64,000 bases of DNA from Methanobrevibacter sp. (GTDB taxonomy: Archaea; Methanobacteriota; Methanobacteria; Methanobacteriales; Methanobacteriaceae). This document shows, piece by piece, positions 52,844 to 61,784 of the stretch (position 1 is the stretch's first letter; the number at the start of each line of letters is the position of its first letter). The notes below the pieces were generated by a model, which ran no database searches, was not told the DNA's origin, and was given only the letters and a program-made list of their open reading frames with translations. The DNA is taken from positions 1-64,000 of the forward strand of contig NZ_JAFUHT010000030.1 of the NCBI RefSeq assembly GCF_017468685.1. The letters run 5' to 3'. The position numbers and the translations under genes are program-made.

Positions 52844-54227
52844 TAATAAGAATAAAAATATTGAAATGATTACCGGAGATCCTAAAAAGGCAATAGTCAA
52901 ACTGGCTATTCCAATGATGGTTTCCATGTTATTAATTATGTTATACAATATTGCGGACAGTATCTGGGTAGCTGGACTGGGTGCCGATGCTCTGGCCGCT
53001 GTCGGATTCATCACACCGTTATTTATGGTTTTGGTCGGATTGGGAAATGGTATTGGAGCAGGTGCAAACTCATTAATTGCAAGATACATCGGAGCAGAAA
53101 ATTACAAACAGGCAAACAATGCAGGTTTGCATGGAATTGTACTGTCAATCATAGTTTCAGTTATTTTCACTATTTTAATTGAAGCGTTTATGGTTCCTAT
53201 TCTTCAGTTTATGGGTGCCGGTGAAACAATACAGTATGCAATGGACTACAGTTATATAATCTTTGGATTTTTACTGGTGTTTGTATACTCTGGTGTTGCA
53301 TCAGCAATATTTAGATCAGAAGGGGATATGAGAAGAGCAACAATAGCAATTGCAGTAACAGCTATAATGAATATTATTTTGGACCCGATTTTCATTTACA
53401 TTTTAAACCTGGGAATTGCTGGTGCAGCATGGGCAACAGTTTTATCAGCAATATTGTCCTGTGTTGTTATGAGTTACTGGATATGGGGTAAAAAAGACTT
53501 ATACTTGGATTTATCTCCTAAAAACTTTAATTATCAGTCAAGTATGATGCTGGATACTTTACAGGTTGCAATTCCATCCACATTAGAAACAATAGTCTTT
53601 TCAGCATTGGCAATCATTATCAATTCAATGCTTGTAATGGCTTCAGGAACAACCGCAGTAGCAGTGTATACCGCTTCAATGAGAATTGTACAATTGGCAA
53701 TGATTCCATTAATAGGTCTTGGAACAGCTGTATTGACCGTTTCAGGTGTAGCATATGGAGCCCATAATCATGTAAACTTAAAGACTGCCCATTCCTATTC
53801 AATCAAGTTGGGCTTTGCAATATCAATTTTATTAGGTGCAGTAATGTTTATTTTCTCATCTCCAATTGCTACAATGTTTTCATATACTGAAGCAAGCGCT
53901 GCATTATCTCCACAGATTGCAACTGCAATATCCGTTCTAAGCCTGTTTGTATTGGCTATTCCGCATGGTATGATGTCCTCAATGATGTTTCAGGGAGTTG
54001 GAAAAGGAACATATTCCCTGCTTATTACACTTCTAAGATCACTGATTCTTGAAAGTGTATTTGCATACATTTTCTGCTTTATCTTCGGATGGGGATTACC
54101 TGGAATTTATGGTGGAGTGGTATTCGGCTGTTTTGTTGGAGGAACCGTCGGATACATCTGGGCTAAATTCTTCATAAGAAAATTCACCCAAATATCCATT
54201 AAAAAATATACACCACAGGAAAACTAG
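52836..54227 (+). CDS. MATE-family efflux transporter
   Basis: Twelve hydrophobic helices are visible in this 463-residue protein, with the MATE pattern in its N-half (KLAIPMMVSMLLIMLYNIAD, GVGNGIGAGANSLIAR written here as GLGNGIGAGANSLIAR) and C-half (IGLGTAVLTVSGVAYGAHNH). It exports drugs or other organic compounds in exchange for Na+ or H+. The gene starts within the MarR gene. A 12-bp terminator hairpin overlaps its stop codon. Confidence 0.9.
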   Translation: MANNKNKNIEMITGDPKKAIVKLAIPMMVSMLLIMLYNIADSIWVAGLGADALAAVGFITPLFMVLVGLGNGIGAGANSLIARYIGAENYKQANNAGLHGIVLSIIVSVIFTILIEAFMVPILQFMGAGETIQYAMDYSYIIFGFLLVFVYSGVASAIFRSEGDMRRATIAIAVTAIMNIILDPIFIYILNLGIAGAAWATVLSAILSCVVMSYWIWGKKDLYLDLSPKNFNYQSSMMLDTLQVAIPSTLETIVFSALAIIINSMLVMASGTTAVAVYTASMRIVQLAMIPLIGLGTAVLTVSGVAYGAHNHVNLKTAHSYSIKLGFAISILLGAVMFIFSSPIATMFSYTEASAALSPQIATAISVLSLFVLAIPHGMMSSMMFQGVGKGTYSLLITLLRSLILESVFAYIFCFIFGWGLPGIYGGVVFGCFVGGTVGYIWAKFFIRKFTQISIKKYTPQEN

Positions 54228-54248
54228 TTATCCAATAACTAGTTTTTT
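54220..54248 (+). terminator. Strong hairpin terminator overlapping the MATE stop codon
   Basis: Perfect 12-bp arms (AAAACTAGTTAT and ATAACTAGTTTT) separated by CCA are followed by T residues. The stop codon TAG is part of the left arm. Confidence 0.7.
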
Positions 54249-54273
54249 ATACTTTTTTTAACTATAATTAATT

Positions 54274-54714
54274 ATGGAATTCATAGTCAACAACAGAAAA
54301 TATTCAATTCTAAACCATGAACTGTTCATTAATTATCTTATGGTAAACGAATATTTCAGGCAATATTCCAAATATGACTATGACATTCATTATGATTTTC
54401 TCGATTCAGTATTATCTAAGGAAAATATCGATTTTGATGATATATTGGAAGGAACTAAGTATTTGGAAGAACTGATTGAAAAAAATGAGATTGAATTTAT
54501 ACCTGCCGGTTTAATAATTGACCAGCATCTGAACGAGAATTTCAAGATAACATATCAGACACTTGAATTTAAAAATGTAAGGGTTGGAGAGGCAATTCCC
54601 TTGCTAATAGCACTGACCAGTCTTTTAAATCACAAGCCAATCATCACATTGTACCAGATTGATGAGGAATTGCACTATTTTTTAGAAAGATTTAGAAGTT
54701 ATGGTAATGGCTAG
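54274..54714 (+). CDS. Hypothetical protein, 146 aa
   Basis: A soluble acidic protein of helical character (LFINYLMVNEYFRQYSKYD, DDILEGTKYLEELIEKNEIE) with an alpha/beta C-terminus. No motif or family is recognised. It overlaps the end of the convergent Old Yellow Enzyme gene by four bases. The start lies just after a TATA-like AACTATAATTAATT, so it may be leaderless. Confidence 0.55.
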   Translation: MEFIVNNRKYSILNHELFINYLMVNEYFRQYSKYDYDIHYDFLDSVLSKENIDFDDILEGTKYLEELIEKNEIEFIPAGLIIDQHLNENFKITYQTLEFKNVRVGEAIPLLIALTSLLNHKPIITLYQIDEELHYFLERFRSYGNG

Positions 54715-55757
54715 ATTTCATCTTCTGTATATCTTGGATTCAATGTGGAGCATGGTTTGATGTGACAGGTGCTTGTTTTTTTCCAATAGCAGTTGTTGCA
54801 TGTTATGCATCTGCTCTCGCCGTTTCCTTCAAGCTGCCAGTCAACCAAAAAGCTAGGGTCATTTACAAATGGCCTTTGCATTGAAACAAAATCTATGTCT
54901 GTTTCGTTGATGAGTTCATTTATCTGATTTTGACTTTGTGCACCTCCACCAAGTATGACCGGAATACTAACGTTTTTGATAATTTCTTCTGTTGCTTCAA
55001 TTAAAGGATTTTTTTCATGGTTTTCACGTGTGAAAAATGTTGGTGAACGTGGACGGGTTATCTGAAGTGAATCAACACCGTAGTTTTCAAGTATTTTACA
55101 TACCTCAATTGTTTCTGATAATGTCATTCCATTGGTTGTGCCGTCAAATGCATTCAAACGGCAATTTATATGGAGCTTTGTGTTTTCCTTTATGACTTTA
55201 ATCATCTCCAGAACAATTTTTAAACGGTTGAGTGTGCTGCCGCCATATCTGTCTTCACGTGAGTTAAAAGTAGGGTTAATGAACCTTGATAAAAAGTAAT
55301 AGTTCCCAAGACCTAACTGAATACCGTCAAAACCTGCATAATCGAATTTTTGAGCTGCGATAATCATGTCAGTCTGGATTTTGCGAATATCCTCAACTGT
55401 AACGTCATCAACCTTGATGTTCTGTTCAGTTCTTTTGTTATATTGGACAAAACCTAACTGGGCAAAAATCGGCACATCATAGATATGCACAAGATCTGTC
55501 AGGTCACGGGCTTCACGTACAAATTGCTTGTAGTTGACGGTATTAGTGTATTTTGAAAAGACATCTCTTGGATAAAGAGAGTACAACTCAGTAATGATTA
55601 ATCCGACACCGCTTGCAGCAATATTTTCATAACGGTTATATATCTCAGGAGTGAAGTTTCCGGTCTTTTCCCTTTCGGATTCCCAAAGGCCGGTTCTAAC
55701 AATTCTGCTGTTAAGTTTCAAATCCCCAAATTCACAAAAATCAAATAAATCTTTCAT
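54711..55757 (-). CDS. NADH:flavin oxidoreductase / Old Yellow Enzyme homologue
   Basis: The 348 residues form the FMN TIM barrel of Old Yellow Enzymes: NSRIVRTGLWESER, YDVPIFAQLGFVQYN, FDYAGFDGIQLGLGNY, FINPTFNSREDRYGGS and IPVILGGGAQSQNQ. The C-terminal CITCNNCYWKKTSTC is a cysteine cluster as found in the iron-sulfur-linked members. The substrate is unknown; many reduce activated double bonds. It is divergent from the acetyltransferase at 55798. Confidence 0.85.
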   Translation of the reverse strand: MKDLFDFCEFGDLKLNSRIVRTGLWESEREKTGNFTPEIYNRYENIAASGVGLIITELYSLYPRDVFSKYTNTVNYKQFVREARDLTDLVHIYDVPIFAQLGFVQYNKRTEQNIKVDDVTVEDIRKIQTDMIIAAQKFDYAGFDGIQLGLGNYYFLSRFINPTFNSREDRYGGSTLNRLKIVLEMIKVIKENTKLHINCRLNAFDGTTNGMTLSETIEVCKILENYGVDSLQITRPRSPTFFTRENHEKNPLIEATEEIIKNVSIPVILGGGAQSQNQINELINETDIDFVSMQRPFVNDPSFLVDWQLEGNGESRCITCNNCYWKKTSTCHIKPCSTLNPRYTEDEI

Positions 55758-55797
55758 AGTTAATATTTAAATCTATTACATATAAATATATTATTTG

Positions 55798-56274
55798 ATG
55801 ATTCTAAGACAATATCAACATGATGACTTGAAAAGCATGGTTGAAATATGGAATGAAATAGTTCGTGAAGGCAATGCATTTCCGCAGGAAGAGGAATTGG
55901 ATTTGGTGAGTGGAAATGAATTTTTCAAATCACAAACATATGCCGGAGTGGCTGTTATGGATGGTGAGGTTGTCGGATTATATATTCTTCATCCAAACAA
56001 TGTAGGAAGATGTGGGCATATAGCTAATGCAAGCTATGCTGTTTCATCTAAATGGAGGGGATGCGGAATAGGTGAAAAGCTAGTATCCGATTCAATCAAA
56101 CAGGCTAAAAATTTGAATTTTACTATATTGCAGTTCAATGCAGTTGTCGAAACAAATCCTGCAAGACACTTGTATGAAAGATTGGGATTTAAGCAATTGG
56201 GAGTTATTCCAAAAGGATTCAGATTAAAAAACGGTGAATATGAAAATATCTGTCCGTACTATATTGAGCTTTAA
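55798..56274 (+). CDS. GNAT-family N-acetyltransferase
   Basis: ATG 55798 is preferred to TTG 55795. The protein has 158 residues. VSSKWRGCGIGEKLVSDSIKQA is the acetyl-CoA-binding Q/RxxGxG/A loop, and ETNPARHLYERLGFKQLG is the family's C-terminal motif. It transfers an acetyl group from acetyl-CoA to an unknown amine. It is divergent from the flavin oxidoreductase gene. Confidence 0.88.
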   Translation: MILRQYQHDDLKSMVEIWNEIVREGNAFPQEEELDLVSGNEFFKSQTYAGVAVMDGEVVGLYILHPNNVGRCGHIANASYAVSSKWRGCGIGEKLVSDSIKQAKNLNFTILQFNAVVETNPARHLYERLGFKQLGVIPKGFRLKNGEYENICPYYIEL

Positions 56275-56428
56275 TGTATTTTTTCAAAAACATGATTTTA
56301 ATTTTATGATTATTTTTTTAAGCTGAAGATAATCAACACTTTCTTTTTTGTGTTCAGACATATTTTAAATTTTCATTGAATTTTGATTTATTTGCTTTAT
56401 TTGATTAATAAAATATGTATTTTAACGA

Positions 56429-56501
56429 ATTGTCTGAGTTTGAAATATTGCTTTCGTTTTGAAAAATTGTAAGAATTTAAAACTGCTTATTTTAAATATA
56501 A
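56429..56501. repeat. 73-bp direct repeat, copy 1
   Basis: It matches 57307-57379 at 71 of 73 positions, in the same orientation. The core reads GTCTGAGTTTGAAATATTGC and later AAAACTGCTTATTTTAAATA. The two copies flank the mntP gene. Confidence 0.8.
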
Positions 56502-56524
56502 GGAATGTACAATAATTTAATTAG

Positions 56525-56596
56525 GGAATAACTTAATTGTTATTTCCTACGACCGTCAAAGCGAATGATTAAGTGGGTGAAATTCCCATTTAATCA
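56525..56596 (+). promoter_or_regulatory. Two-hairpin leader of mntP, possible metal-responsive element
   Basis: Hairpin 1 pairs GGGAATAAC (56525-56533) with GTTATTTCC (56540-56548). Hairpin 2 pairs GATTAAGTGGG (56568-56578) with CCCATTTAATC (56586-56596). They are joined by CTACGACCGTCAAAGCGAA, which is unusually rich in G and C. Each stem includes one G-U pair. Bacterial mntP is controlled by the yybP-ykoY manganese riboswitch, but the known consensus is not evident here, so this is only a candidate. Confidence 0.4.
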
Positions 56597-56643
56597 TCCT
56601 CCAAGGCAATATATTTATAAAATAATTTACAGAAATTTAATTA

Positions 56644-57198
56644 ATGTCTTTTAATGTAATATCTACTTTTTTAATAGCCGTTGCCCTTGCAATGGATGCA
56701 TTCAGCGTATCAATGACAAAGGGCTTTACGCAAAAACACCTGACCAAATACCAAATATTATATTATGGACTGTTTTTTGGCGGATTTCAGTTTATCATGC
56801 CGGTTTTCGGATACTTCTGCGGAAATGTAATTGCAAGTATCGTTGAATCATTAGCACCAATAGTTGGTTTTATACTTCTTTTGATAATAGGATTGAACAT
56901 GATTCGTGAAAGCCTAACTGGAGATGAGGAAGAAATTACTGATTACTTTTCTTTTAAAGAGGTAACTTTGCTTGCAATAGCAACAAGTATCGATGCATTT
57001 GCAGTTGGAATAACAATAGCTCTTCTCAACGATCCTCTATTGATTTCATCTACAATAATAGGTATTGTAGCATTTGCATTCAGCATTGCAGGGATTTTTA
57101 TCGGAAAGAAATTGGGAGATTATGTTGGAGACAAGTTCCAAATCCTTGGTGGTGTCATATTGATTTTAATTGGCATTAAGATACTTCTTGGATTTTAA
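56644..57198 (+). CDS. mntP: Manganese efflux pump MntP
   Basis: Six hydrophobic helices and the duplicated metal motif are visible in this 184-residue protein: ALAMDAFSVSMTKGF in the first half and TSIDAFAVGITIALL in the second. MntP exports Mn2+ when it is in excess. Length matches the family. The gene is flanked by a near-perfect 73-bp direct repeat and preceded by a structured leader, which together suggest a recently gained or mobile metal-resistance cassette with its own control. Confidence 0.88.
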   Translation: MSFNVISTFLIAVALAMDAFSVSMTKGFTQKHLTKYQILYYGLFFGGFQFIMPVFGYFCGNVIASIVESLAPIVGFILLLIIGLNMIRESLTGDEEEITDYFSFKEVTLLAIATSIDAFAVGITIALLNDPLLISSTIIGIVAFAFSIAGIFIGKKLGDYVGDKFQILGGVILILIGIKILLGF

Positions 57199-57549
57199 TT
57201 ATGGGTGGTATTATCCAGTGAATCTTTTCTCACACAACTAACTTTTTTTATATTCAAAATCTATTCTATGTGAGTATTTATTTAATTTTTTAATTGAATA
57301 TTGTCGATTGTCTGAGTTTGAAATATTGCTTTCGTTTTGAAAAATTGTAGGGATTTAAAACTGCTTATTTTAAATATAACTAACTACTAATAATCTATAT
57401 GGAAAATAAATTTAATTTATTTTCTTAAATTATAAAAAAAGATTGCTGATGCAATATTGATTTTAAATTAATATTAAAACAGGTATGATGGTGCATTGGT
57501 AATCAACTTGTATTCAGCACCTCCTAAATAATTCAACGGAGGTGATAAT
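57199..57549. other. Intergenic region after mntP
   Basis: It contains the second 73-bp repeat (57307-57379) and AT-rich sequence leading to the small gene at 57550. The AACTTGTATTCA arm near 57506-57517 pairs with a copy downstream of that gene. Confidence 0.5.
57307..57379. repeat. 73-bp direct repeat, copy 2
   Basis: Same orientation as 56429-56501, 71 of 73 bases identical. The differences are two A-to-G changes near the middle. It lies 109 bases after the mntP stop codon. Confidence 0.8.
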
Positions 57550-57657
57550 ATGCTAATAATTATTGTAAATATAAATATTAATTTACTTTTAATGTTATTA
57601 ATATTAAAAATACAACAAAAAAAGCATTATTATCAGTTGAATACAAGTAAACAATGA
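57550..57657 (+). CDS. Small hydrophobic protein, 35 aa
   Basis: A perfect GGAGGTGAT lies just before ATG 57550. The protein is one hydrophobic helix (IIIVNINI...LLLMLLILKI) followed by a basic, Gln/Tyr-rich tail (QQKKHYYQLNTSKQ). It could be a membrane peptide, perhaps toxic or regulatory as in type I toxin-antitoxin systems. Eleven-base inverted repeats (ACTTGTATTCA near 57507 and TGAATACAAGT near 57637) enclose it, so its mRNA could be folded over the ribosome binding site. Confidence 0.5.
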   Translation: MLIIIVNININLLLMLLILKIQQKKHYYQLNTSKQ

Positions 57658-57725
57658 TGAATCTATAATGAAAGGGGTTTTAGAGATTTTTTCTCCCACC
57701 TGTTTTTTCTCTTTCTAGATTCATC
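57656..57725 (+). terminator. Long stem-loop after the small hydrophobic gene
   Basis: GATGAATCTA (57656-57665) pairs perfectly with TAGATTCATC (57716-57725). Inside is a second small hairpin, GAGA-ttttt-TCTC, with T runs. It begins in the stop codon of the small gene, so it could be a terminator or a structured antisense-type RNA. Confidence 0.45.
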
Positions 57726-57920
57726 ACCTTTTATAAAACAAGAAGTTTTATAAAATTAATAATAATTATATTTTTATTATTTATAAATCTTTTGTTTTTA
57801 AGTAGGTGAATAAATAAAAATGTGTGGGGAAATTAAGTAATTTATAAAATAATTTAATTTGAATACATTTATAAAAAATCAATCAATTAAACTGGGATTT
57901 AGCATAAAAGAGGTGAGATA

Positions 57921-58673
57921 ATGAGAGATAAAATTGTAAAAATATTAGGTGAAATTGAAAAGAATGAGGACATTGAGATATTATACGCATGTGAAGCCGG
58001 AAGCAGAGTATGGGGCTTTGCTAATGAAAATTCCGATTATGATGTCAGATTCATCTATAAGAAACGTGACATTAAAAGCTATCTGTCATTAAACCAGCCA
58101 CGTGATGTGATTGAATATGAGTGTGATGATTTAGATATTGTCGGATGGGATATCAAAAAGGCATTGAATCTTCACTATAAAAACAATCCAAATCTTAGGG
58201 AATGGCTGGTTTCACCTGAAGTATATATCAACAGGGGCATTCAAAGCATTTTTTCAGGTCTGGGAGGATTTGATATTATTGTTTTAAAAAATCATTATGC
58301 ATCTATGGGCATGAAACATTGGAAAAAATATTCAAGTCTTGAGTTTAGGGAGGAGAAAATTAAAAAGTATCTTTATGTTATAAGATCAATACTTACATGG
58401 ATGCTTTTAAACCGTGATATGTATCCTCCAATTAAAATTCAGGAATTATTGGAGCATGATTTAATCAACATCAATGAAGACATCAAAAAGGCGATTTATG
58501 AATTGATTGATTATCATCAGGATAATGGTGAGATAAATGAATATACAATTTTAAAATTGAATTCTTTTATTATGGATTCACTTTCCAAAATGAAAACTGT
58601 TAAGGTAAATTCATTTAAAAGTCTTGAGGATTATGATGAAAGATTTAGGGAATTGCTTGTTGTCTGCAGGTGA
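57921..58673 (+). CDS. RlaP-type nucleotidyltransferase
   Basis: The polymerase-beta-like signature of this 250-residue protein is CEAGSRVWGFANENSDYDVRFI (GS...DxD) near residues 26-47. The conserved KALNLHYKNNPNLREWL and EVYINRG match the RlaP family (PF10127), which is linked to RNA repair or ligation. No ligase gene is adjacent. AAAGAGGTGAGATA precedes the ATG. A small gene starts eight bases after the stop and is probably co-transcribed. Confidence 0.8.
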   Translation: MRDKIVKILGEIEKNEDIEILYACEAGSRVWGFANENSDYDVRFIYKKRDIKSYLSLNQPRDVIEYECDDLDIVGWDIKKALNLHYKNNPNLREWLVSPEVYINRGIQSIFSGLGGFDIIVLKNHYASMGMKHWKKYSSLEFREEKIKKYLYVIRSILTWMLLNRDMYPPIKIQELLEHDLININEDIKKAIYELIDYHQDNGEINEYTILKLNSFIMDSLSKMKTVKVNSFKSLEDYDERFRELLVVCR

Positions 58674-58680
58674 TAATGTG

Positions 58681-58812
58681 ATGGTTAATTTTCATGAAAT
58701 TGGAGAAATTGCATTAATTGTTGGCGATTTGAAGGAGACAATAATTATTCATAATCAGATTGTTAGTGAATTGAATTATGGGGAGTTCATAACTAACAAT
58801 TATGATGCATAA
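58681..58812 (+). CDS. Small protein, 43 aa, after the RlaP gene
   Basis: ATG 58681, or GTG 58678, with AGGTGAT upstream. The 43 residues (MVNFHEIGEIALIVGDLKET, then IVSELNYGEFITNNYDA) form a short alpha/beta peptide with no family match. Tight spacing and the ribosome binding site support a real gene. Confidence 0.45.
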   Translation: MVNFHEIGEIALIVGDLKETIIIHNQIVSELNYGEFITNNYDA

Positions 58813-59620
58813 TTGTGGTGTCAGCTCATCATCTCTCAGATTAGTTGAATTTTTGATAATTAATTTGCCTACATTCACCAAGATCAATAATTTTTTCCAT
58901 TTTATTTTATTATTATGATTATTAAAATTTATTTTTCAGCAAAATTTATGTATTTAAACTATTACATATAGATGGCATGATTGATATTTGTAGTTTTTGA
59001 AAGATTGTGAAATTTGTGGAAATTAACAGATTTTATAATTTCTATAAAATTTAATAAATTTTAATAAAATTTACAGTTAAAAAAGAAATATACTGCTTTA
59101 TTAGTTTTCCTTATGGTTGAAATTATTATATATTCGGATAATTAATTTATAATACTGTTTTAGGTAAAATTAATGATAAATTTAAGTTAATATTTAAAAT
59201 AAGCTCTTTAAATCCATTATTTTTACTAAAATTCTTGTTAGTGTAATATTATAATAGTCGGCATAGTATTTCCGTATATAATCCTTAAATATATACTAAT
59301 AGGCAAATATATAAAAATAGTTATAATGGGTATGTATATATTATTACCATTAATACTTGTAGTAGATATTTACAGATAATATGTAAAGTATAATTATACT
59401 TATCATACATATTTCTGTATTTCCATATTTATGGATAATATACATTTCAATATTTCTGTAAATACAGAAAGTTGGTATTATTCATATTTTACCACTAATA
59501 CTCAAGTAATATTAAGAAAATACTTTAAATTAACTGCTTCATATATATCAAGCTAGTGAAATACAGTATTTTCTTCAAATTTTACTCTTTTTTAATAATT
59601 TTCATGAAATTTAATAAATT
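58813..59620. other. 808-bp AT-rich, palindrome-rich gap
   Basis: No gene is visible. It contains perfect short palindromes such as AAGTATAATTATACTT (59386-59401) and TTTCTGT-AAAT-ACAGAAA (59453-59470), and many TATA-like blocks. It could hold operators or a small RNA. It separates the RlaP gene from genes on the minus strand, so it may have served an element boundary. Confidence 0.4.
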
Positions 59621-60613
59621 TCAGCGTCGAATACCATATCTTATGTATCTTACAAATTTTAATACGACGAAGAATAATATTGCGACGAAAACTACAAAAC
59701 CAACAATGACTAATAGTATAACTAAATTATCAGCAGTTGATTTTTCTTCTTCAAATGTAATAGATCCTATTTTTTTATAATCTGGAGCTATAGGGATGTC
59801 CTTTCCTTTAATGGTTGTATTATTAAAGCATACATTGTCAATGCAGTCTTTATAATCAGCACCTACAAGAGATCCGTCTTCATTTGAAACATAAATATCG
59901 GTTGTATTTCCGTTTTCTCCTACATGATAGTCATAAGTAATGATTTCACGCCTGTCAAGGCCATATAAATCAGATTGAGCCAATTCATTCATTGCTTTAA
60001 TCTTATCATCGATTTTTAAGGAAAGATTTCCTCCTCTGGACAATGAATAATCATTAGGAATTGAGATATACTGTCCTGGCTTTAATGTACCAGTTTTTAA
60101 TTTATTAGTTGTTGCAAAACCATAATTTCCATTAGGAGCTTTAATAACTACGTGCCCTCTTCCATATGGTTTTTTGATGTTTTGGATTTTCTTTAATGCT
60201 TTTTTAGATATGCTGTGGTCTTTAGTAATCATTTGAGCAGTTATATTTTCGCAGATTTGATTGTCTTTACCGTCATCAATTCCGCCAAGTCCAATAACCC
60301 AACCGTCATTAGTAACTATAACATGATTGAAATAACCATAATCAGTCTTATATTGCTTTATTGCTGGAATTCCATGCCAATCAACCTGTTCTATGAAAAC
60401 ATCAGCTGATACATTTGAATCACGTCTATATGACATTAATGTATCATTTCCCTCTAACTGTAAAACTATAGAACAACACCCAAATTCATCAGTTTCATTG
60501 GAAACAACAGGCATTGCATCAGCATTTTGATGATTAAAAGTAGAATAAACTCCACATATACTGATAAAAATTATAAAAACACTTAATACAAAAATCTTTT
60601 TTCTTAAATTCAT
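59621..60613 (-). CDS. Membrane-anchored surface protein of unknown function
   Basis: ATG 60613 is preferred over TTG 60622, giving 330 residues. An N-terminal signal-anchor (KIFVLSVFIIFISICGVYS) and a C-terminal helix (LVILLVIVGFVVFVAILFFV) frame a long extracellular part with several cysteines (FGCCSIVLQLEGN, NQICENI, DCIDNVCFN) and short beta stretches. The final residues are basic, so the C-terminus is inside. Proteins of this layout, with Gly/Asn-rich extracellular parts, are common in Methanobrevibacter. No enzymatic motif was recognised. Confidence 0.6.
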   Translation of the reverse strand: MNLRKKIFVLSVFIIFISICGVYSTFNHQNADAMPVVSNETDEFGCCSIVLQLEGNDTLMSYRRDSNVSADVFIEQVDWHGIPAIKQYKTDYGYFNHVIVTNDGWVIGLGGIDDGKDNQICENITAQMITKDHSISKKALKKIQNIKKPYGRGHVVIKAPNGNYGFATTNKLKTGTLKPGQYISIPNDYSLSRGGNLSLKIDDKIKAMNELAQSDLYGLDRREIITYDYHVGENGNTTDIYVSNEDGSLVGADYKDCIDNVCFNNTTIKGKDIPIAPDYKKIGSITFEEEKSTADNLVILLVIVGFVVFVAILFFVVLKFVRYIRYGIRR

Positions 60614-60698
60614 ATAAATCAATAATTAAATTATAACACTAATATATTAGATTAATATAGTATTTAAATTAATTTATTTTTGTATTAAGCTTAAAAAA

Positions 60699-61784
60699 TT
60701 AATTAAATTTATTATTGTTGATTTTTAATTTTTGTTTCATTTGCTCACGGTCAATGTGGATGTACTTATCAGTTGTTTGAGAGTTAGAATGTCCTGCAAT
60801 TGATTGTACTTCTGCAACAGTCAGTATTTCAGCAAAATGAGACAGTGCTGTGTGTCTTAGAATGTGAACACTAACACTTTTACTGTAATCTATAGGGCAA
60901 TCTATTCCTTCTGCAGCAATTCTTTCATCACATCTGCGAGCATGTTTTTTAATCAGATCCTGTACTCCACGCTTTCCAATTCTGGTTCCTTTCATATTGG
61001 TGAACAGTTCCTGACGTGTCCTTTCAGCTTTGGCTTTATTTCTCTGAATGATAGGTTTATACACTCCATTTGTCTTTTTTCTTAATTTTTTAATACGACT
61101 GTCCATCATTTCATTTAAGCTTTCAAGTGTATCATAAGTAATGAAGGTTGTTCTGTCTTTTAACTCACCTTTTGTGGTTTCTGCACGTAAATAAACTTCA
61201 ATTACTTCATTATGATCATCAGGCAGTTCATAAAATCCGTCGTCATTCAAAGGAACTTGAATATCAGTTTTATCTAACAATACCAATTCCTTTAACCTCA
61301 TTCCAGAATCAATAAATGTTCTGCAAATTGCATAATCACGTTTATTACCGCTTTGTTCGATTGTATCTAAGAAAAAATTGGATTGTGGCCAAGTTAAAGA
61401 TATTTTTTCAATTCTTTTTTTTGCAGTTTCAGGATCTTCTGCTTTTACTTCAATAATATCCTTCATTTTGATAGGATCATGTTGAATTTCTTCCTGAACA
61501 TCTTCTGAGTTGATGAATTCCAAAATATTCATCATATATGTTTTTACTGTGGTTCTTTTGTTTCCACGCTGTTTTAAACAGTATCTACGATAATGTCTTA
61601 ACTGTTTTTTAATATTTTTATCTGTTAATTCATCTATTCCTTCCTGTTCAAGATATTCGATGAATTTGGATATATTGAATGTCTGTTTTTTTATTGTTTC
61701 GCTAGTTAAGTTTTTTACCTCTTGCTTTTCCTCTAAGTATTCATCTAGGTAGTCCGTTAGCTCATCAACTTCTATCATAAGCAT
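60699..61784 (-). CDS. Tyrosine recombinase / integrase (Xer-like)
   Basis: This 361-residue protein has all catalytic positions of tyrosine recombinases: R in FIDSGMRLKELVLL, HILRHTALSHF (H-x2-R), and AGHSNSQTTDKYIHI (H and nucleophile Y). An N-terminal SAM-like core-binding domain (about 1-110) precedes the catalytic part. AGGAGG is its ribosome binding site. It has two palindromic sites upstream, a membrane protein on one side and an ATPase on the other. It is more canonical than the integrase at position 71 and may belong to a different element or be a chromosomal Xer protein. Confidence 0.85.
   Translation of the reverse strand: MLMIEVDELTDYLDEYLEEKQEVKNLTSETIKKQTFNISKFIEYLEQEGIDELTDKNIKKQLRHYRRYCLKQRGNKRTTVKTYMMNILEFINSEDVQEEIQHDPIKMKDIIEVKAEDPETAKKRIEKISLTWPQSNFFLDTIEQSGNKRDYAICRTFIDSGMRLKELVLLDKTDIQVPLNDDGFYELPDDHNEVIEVYLRAETTKGELKDRTTFITYDTLESLNEMMDSRIKKLRKKTNGVYKPIIQRNKAKAERTRQELFTNMKGTRIGKRGVQDLIKKHARRCDERIAAEGIDCPIDYSKSVSVHILRHTALSHFAEILTVAEVQSIAGHSNSQTTDKYIHIDREQMKQKLKINNNKFN

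Larger units (their letters stand above)
56275..56643. other. Intergenic region before mntP
   Basis: It holds the first copy of a 73-bp direct repeat (56429-56501) and a two-hairpin leader (56525-56596) just upstream of mntP. TATA-like AATATATTTATAAAATAATT (56610-56630) could be an additional promoter. No open reading frame is convincing. Confidence 0.55.

Noticed and set aside
56429-57379. CRISPR interpretation of the 73-bp repeats
   Set aside because: Only two copies, too long, and separated by a complete gene rather than by spacers.
58813-59620. Replication origin in the AT-rich palindromic gap
   Set aside because: No cdc6/orc1 gene or recognisable origin-recognition boxes are present; AT richness and palindromes alone are not enough.
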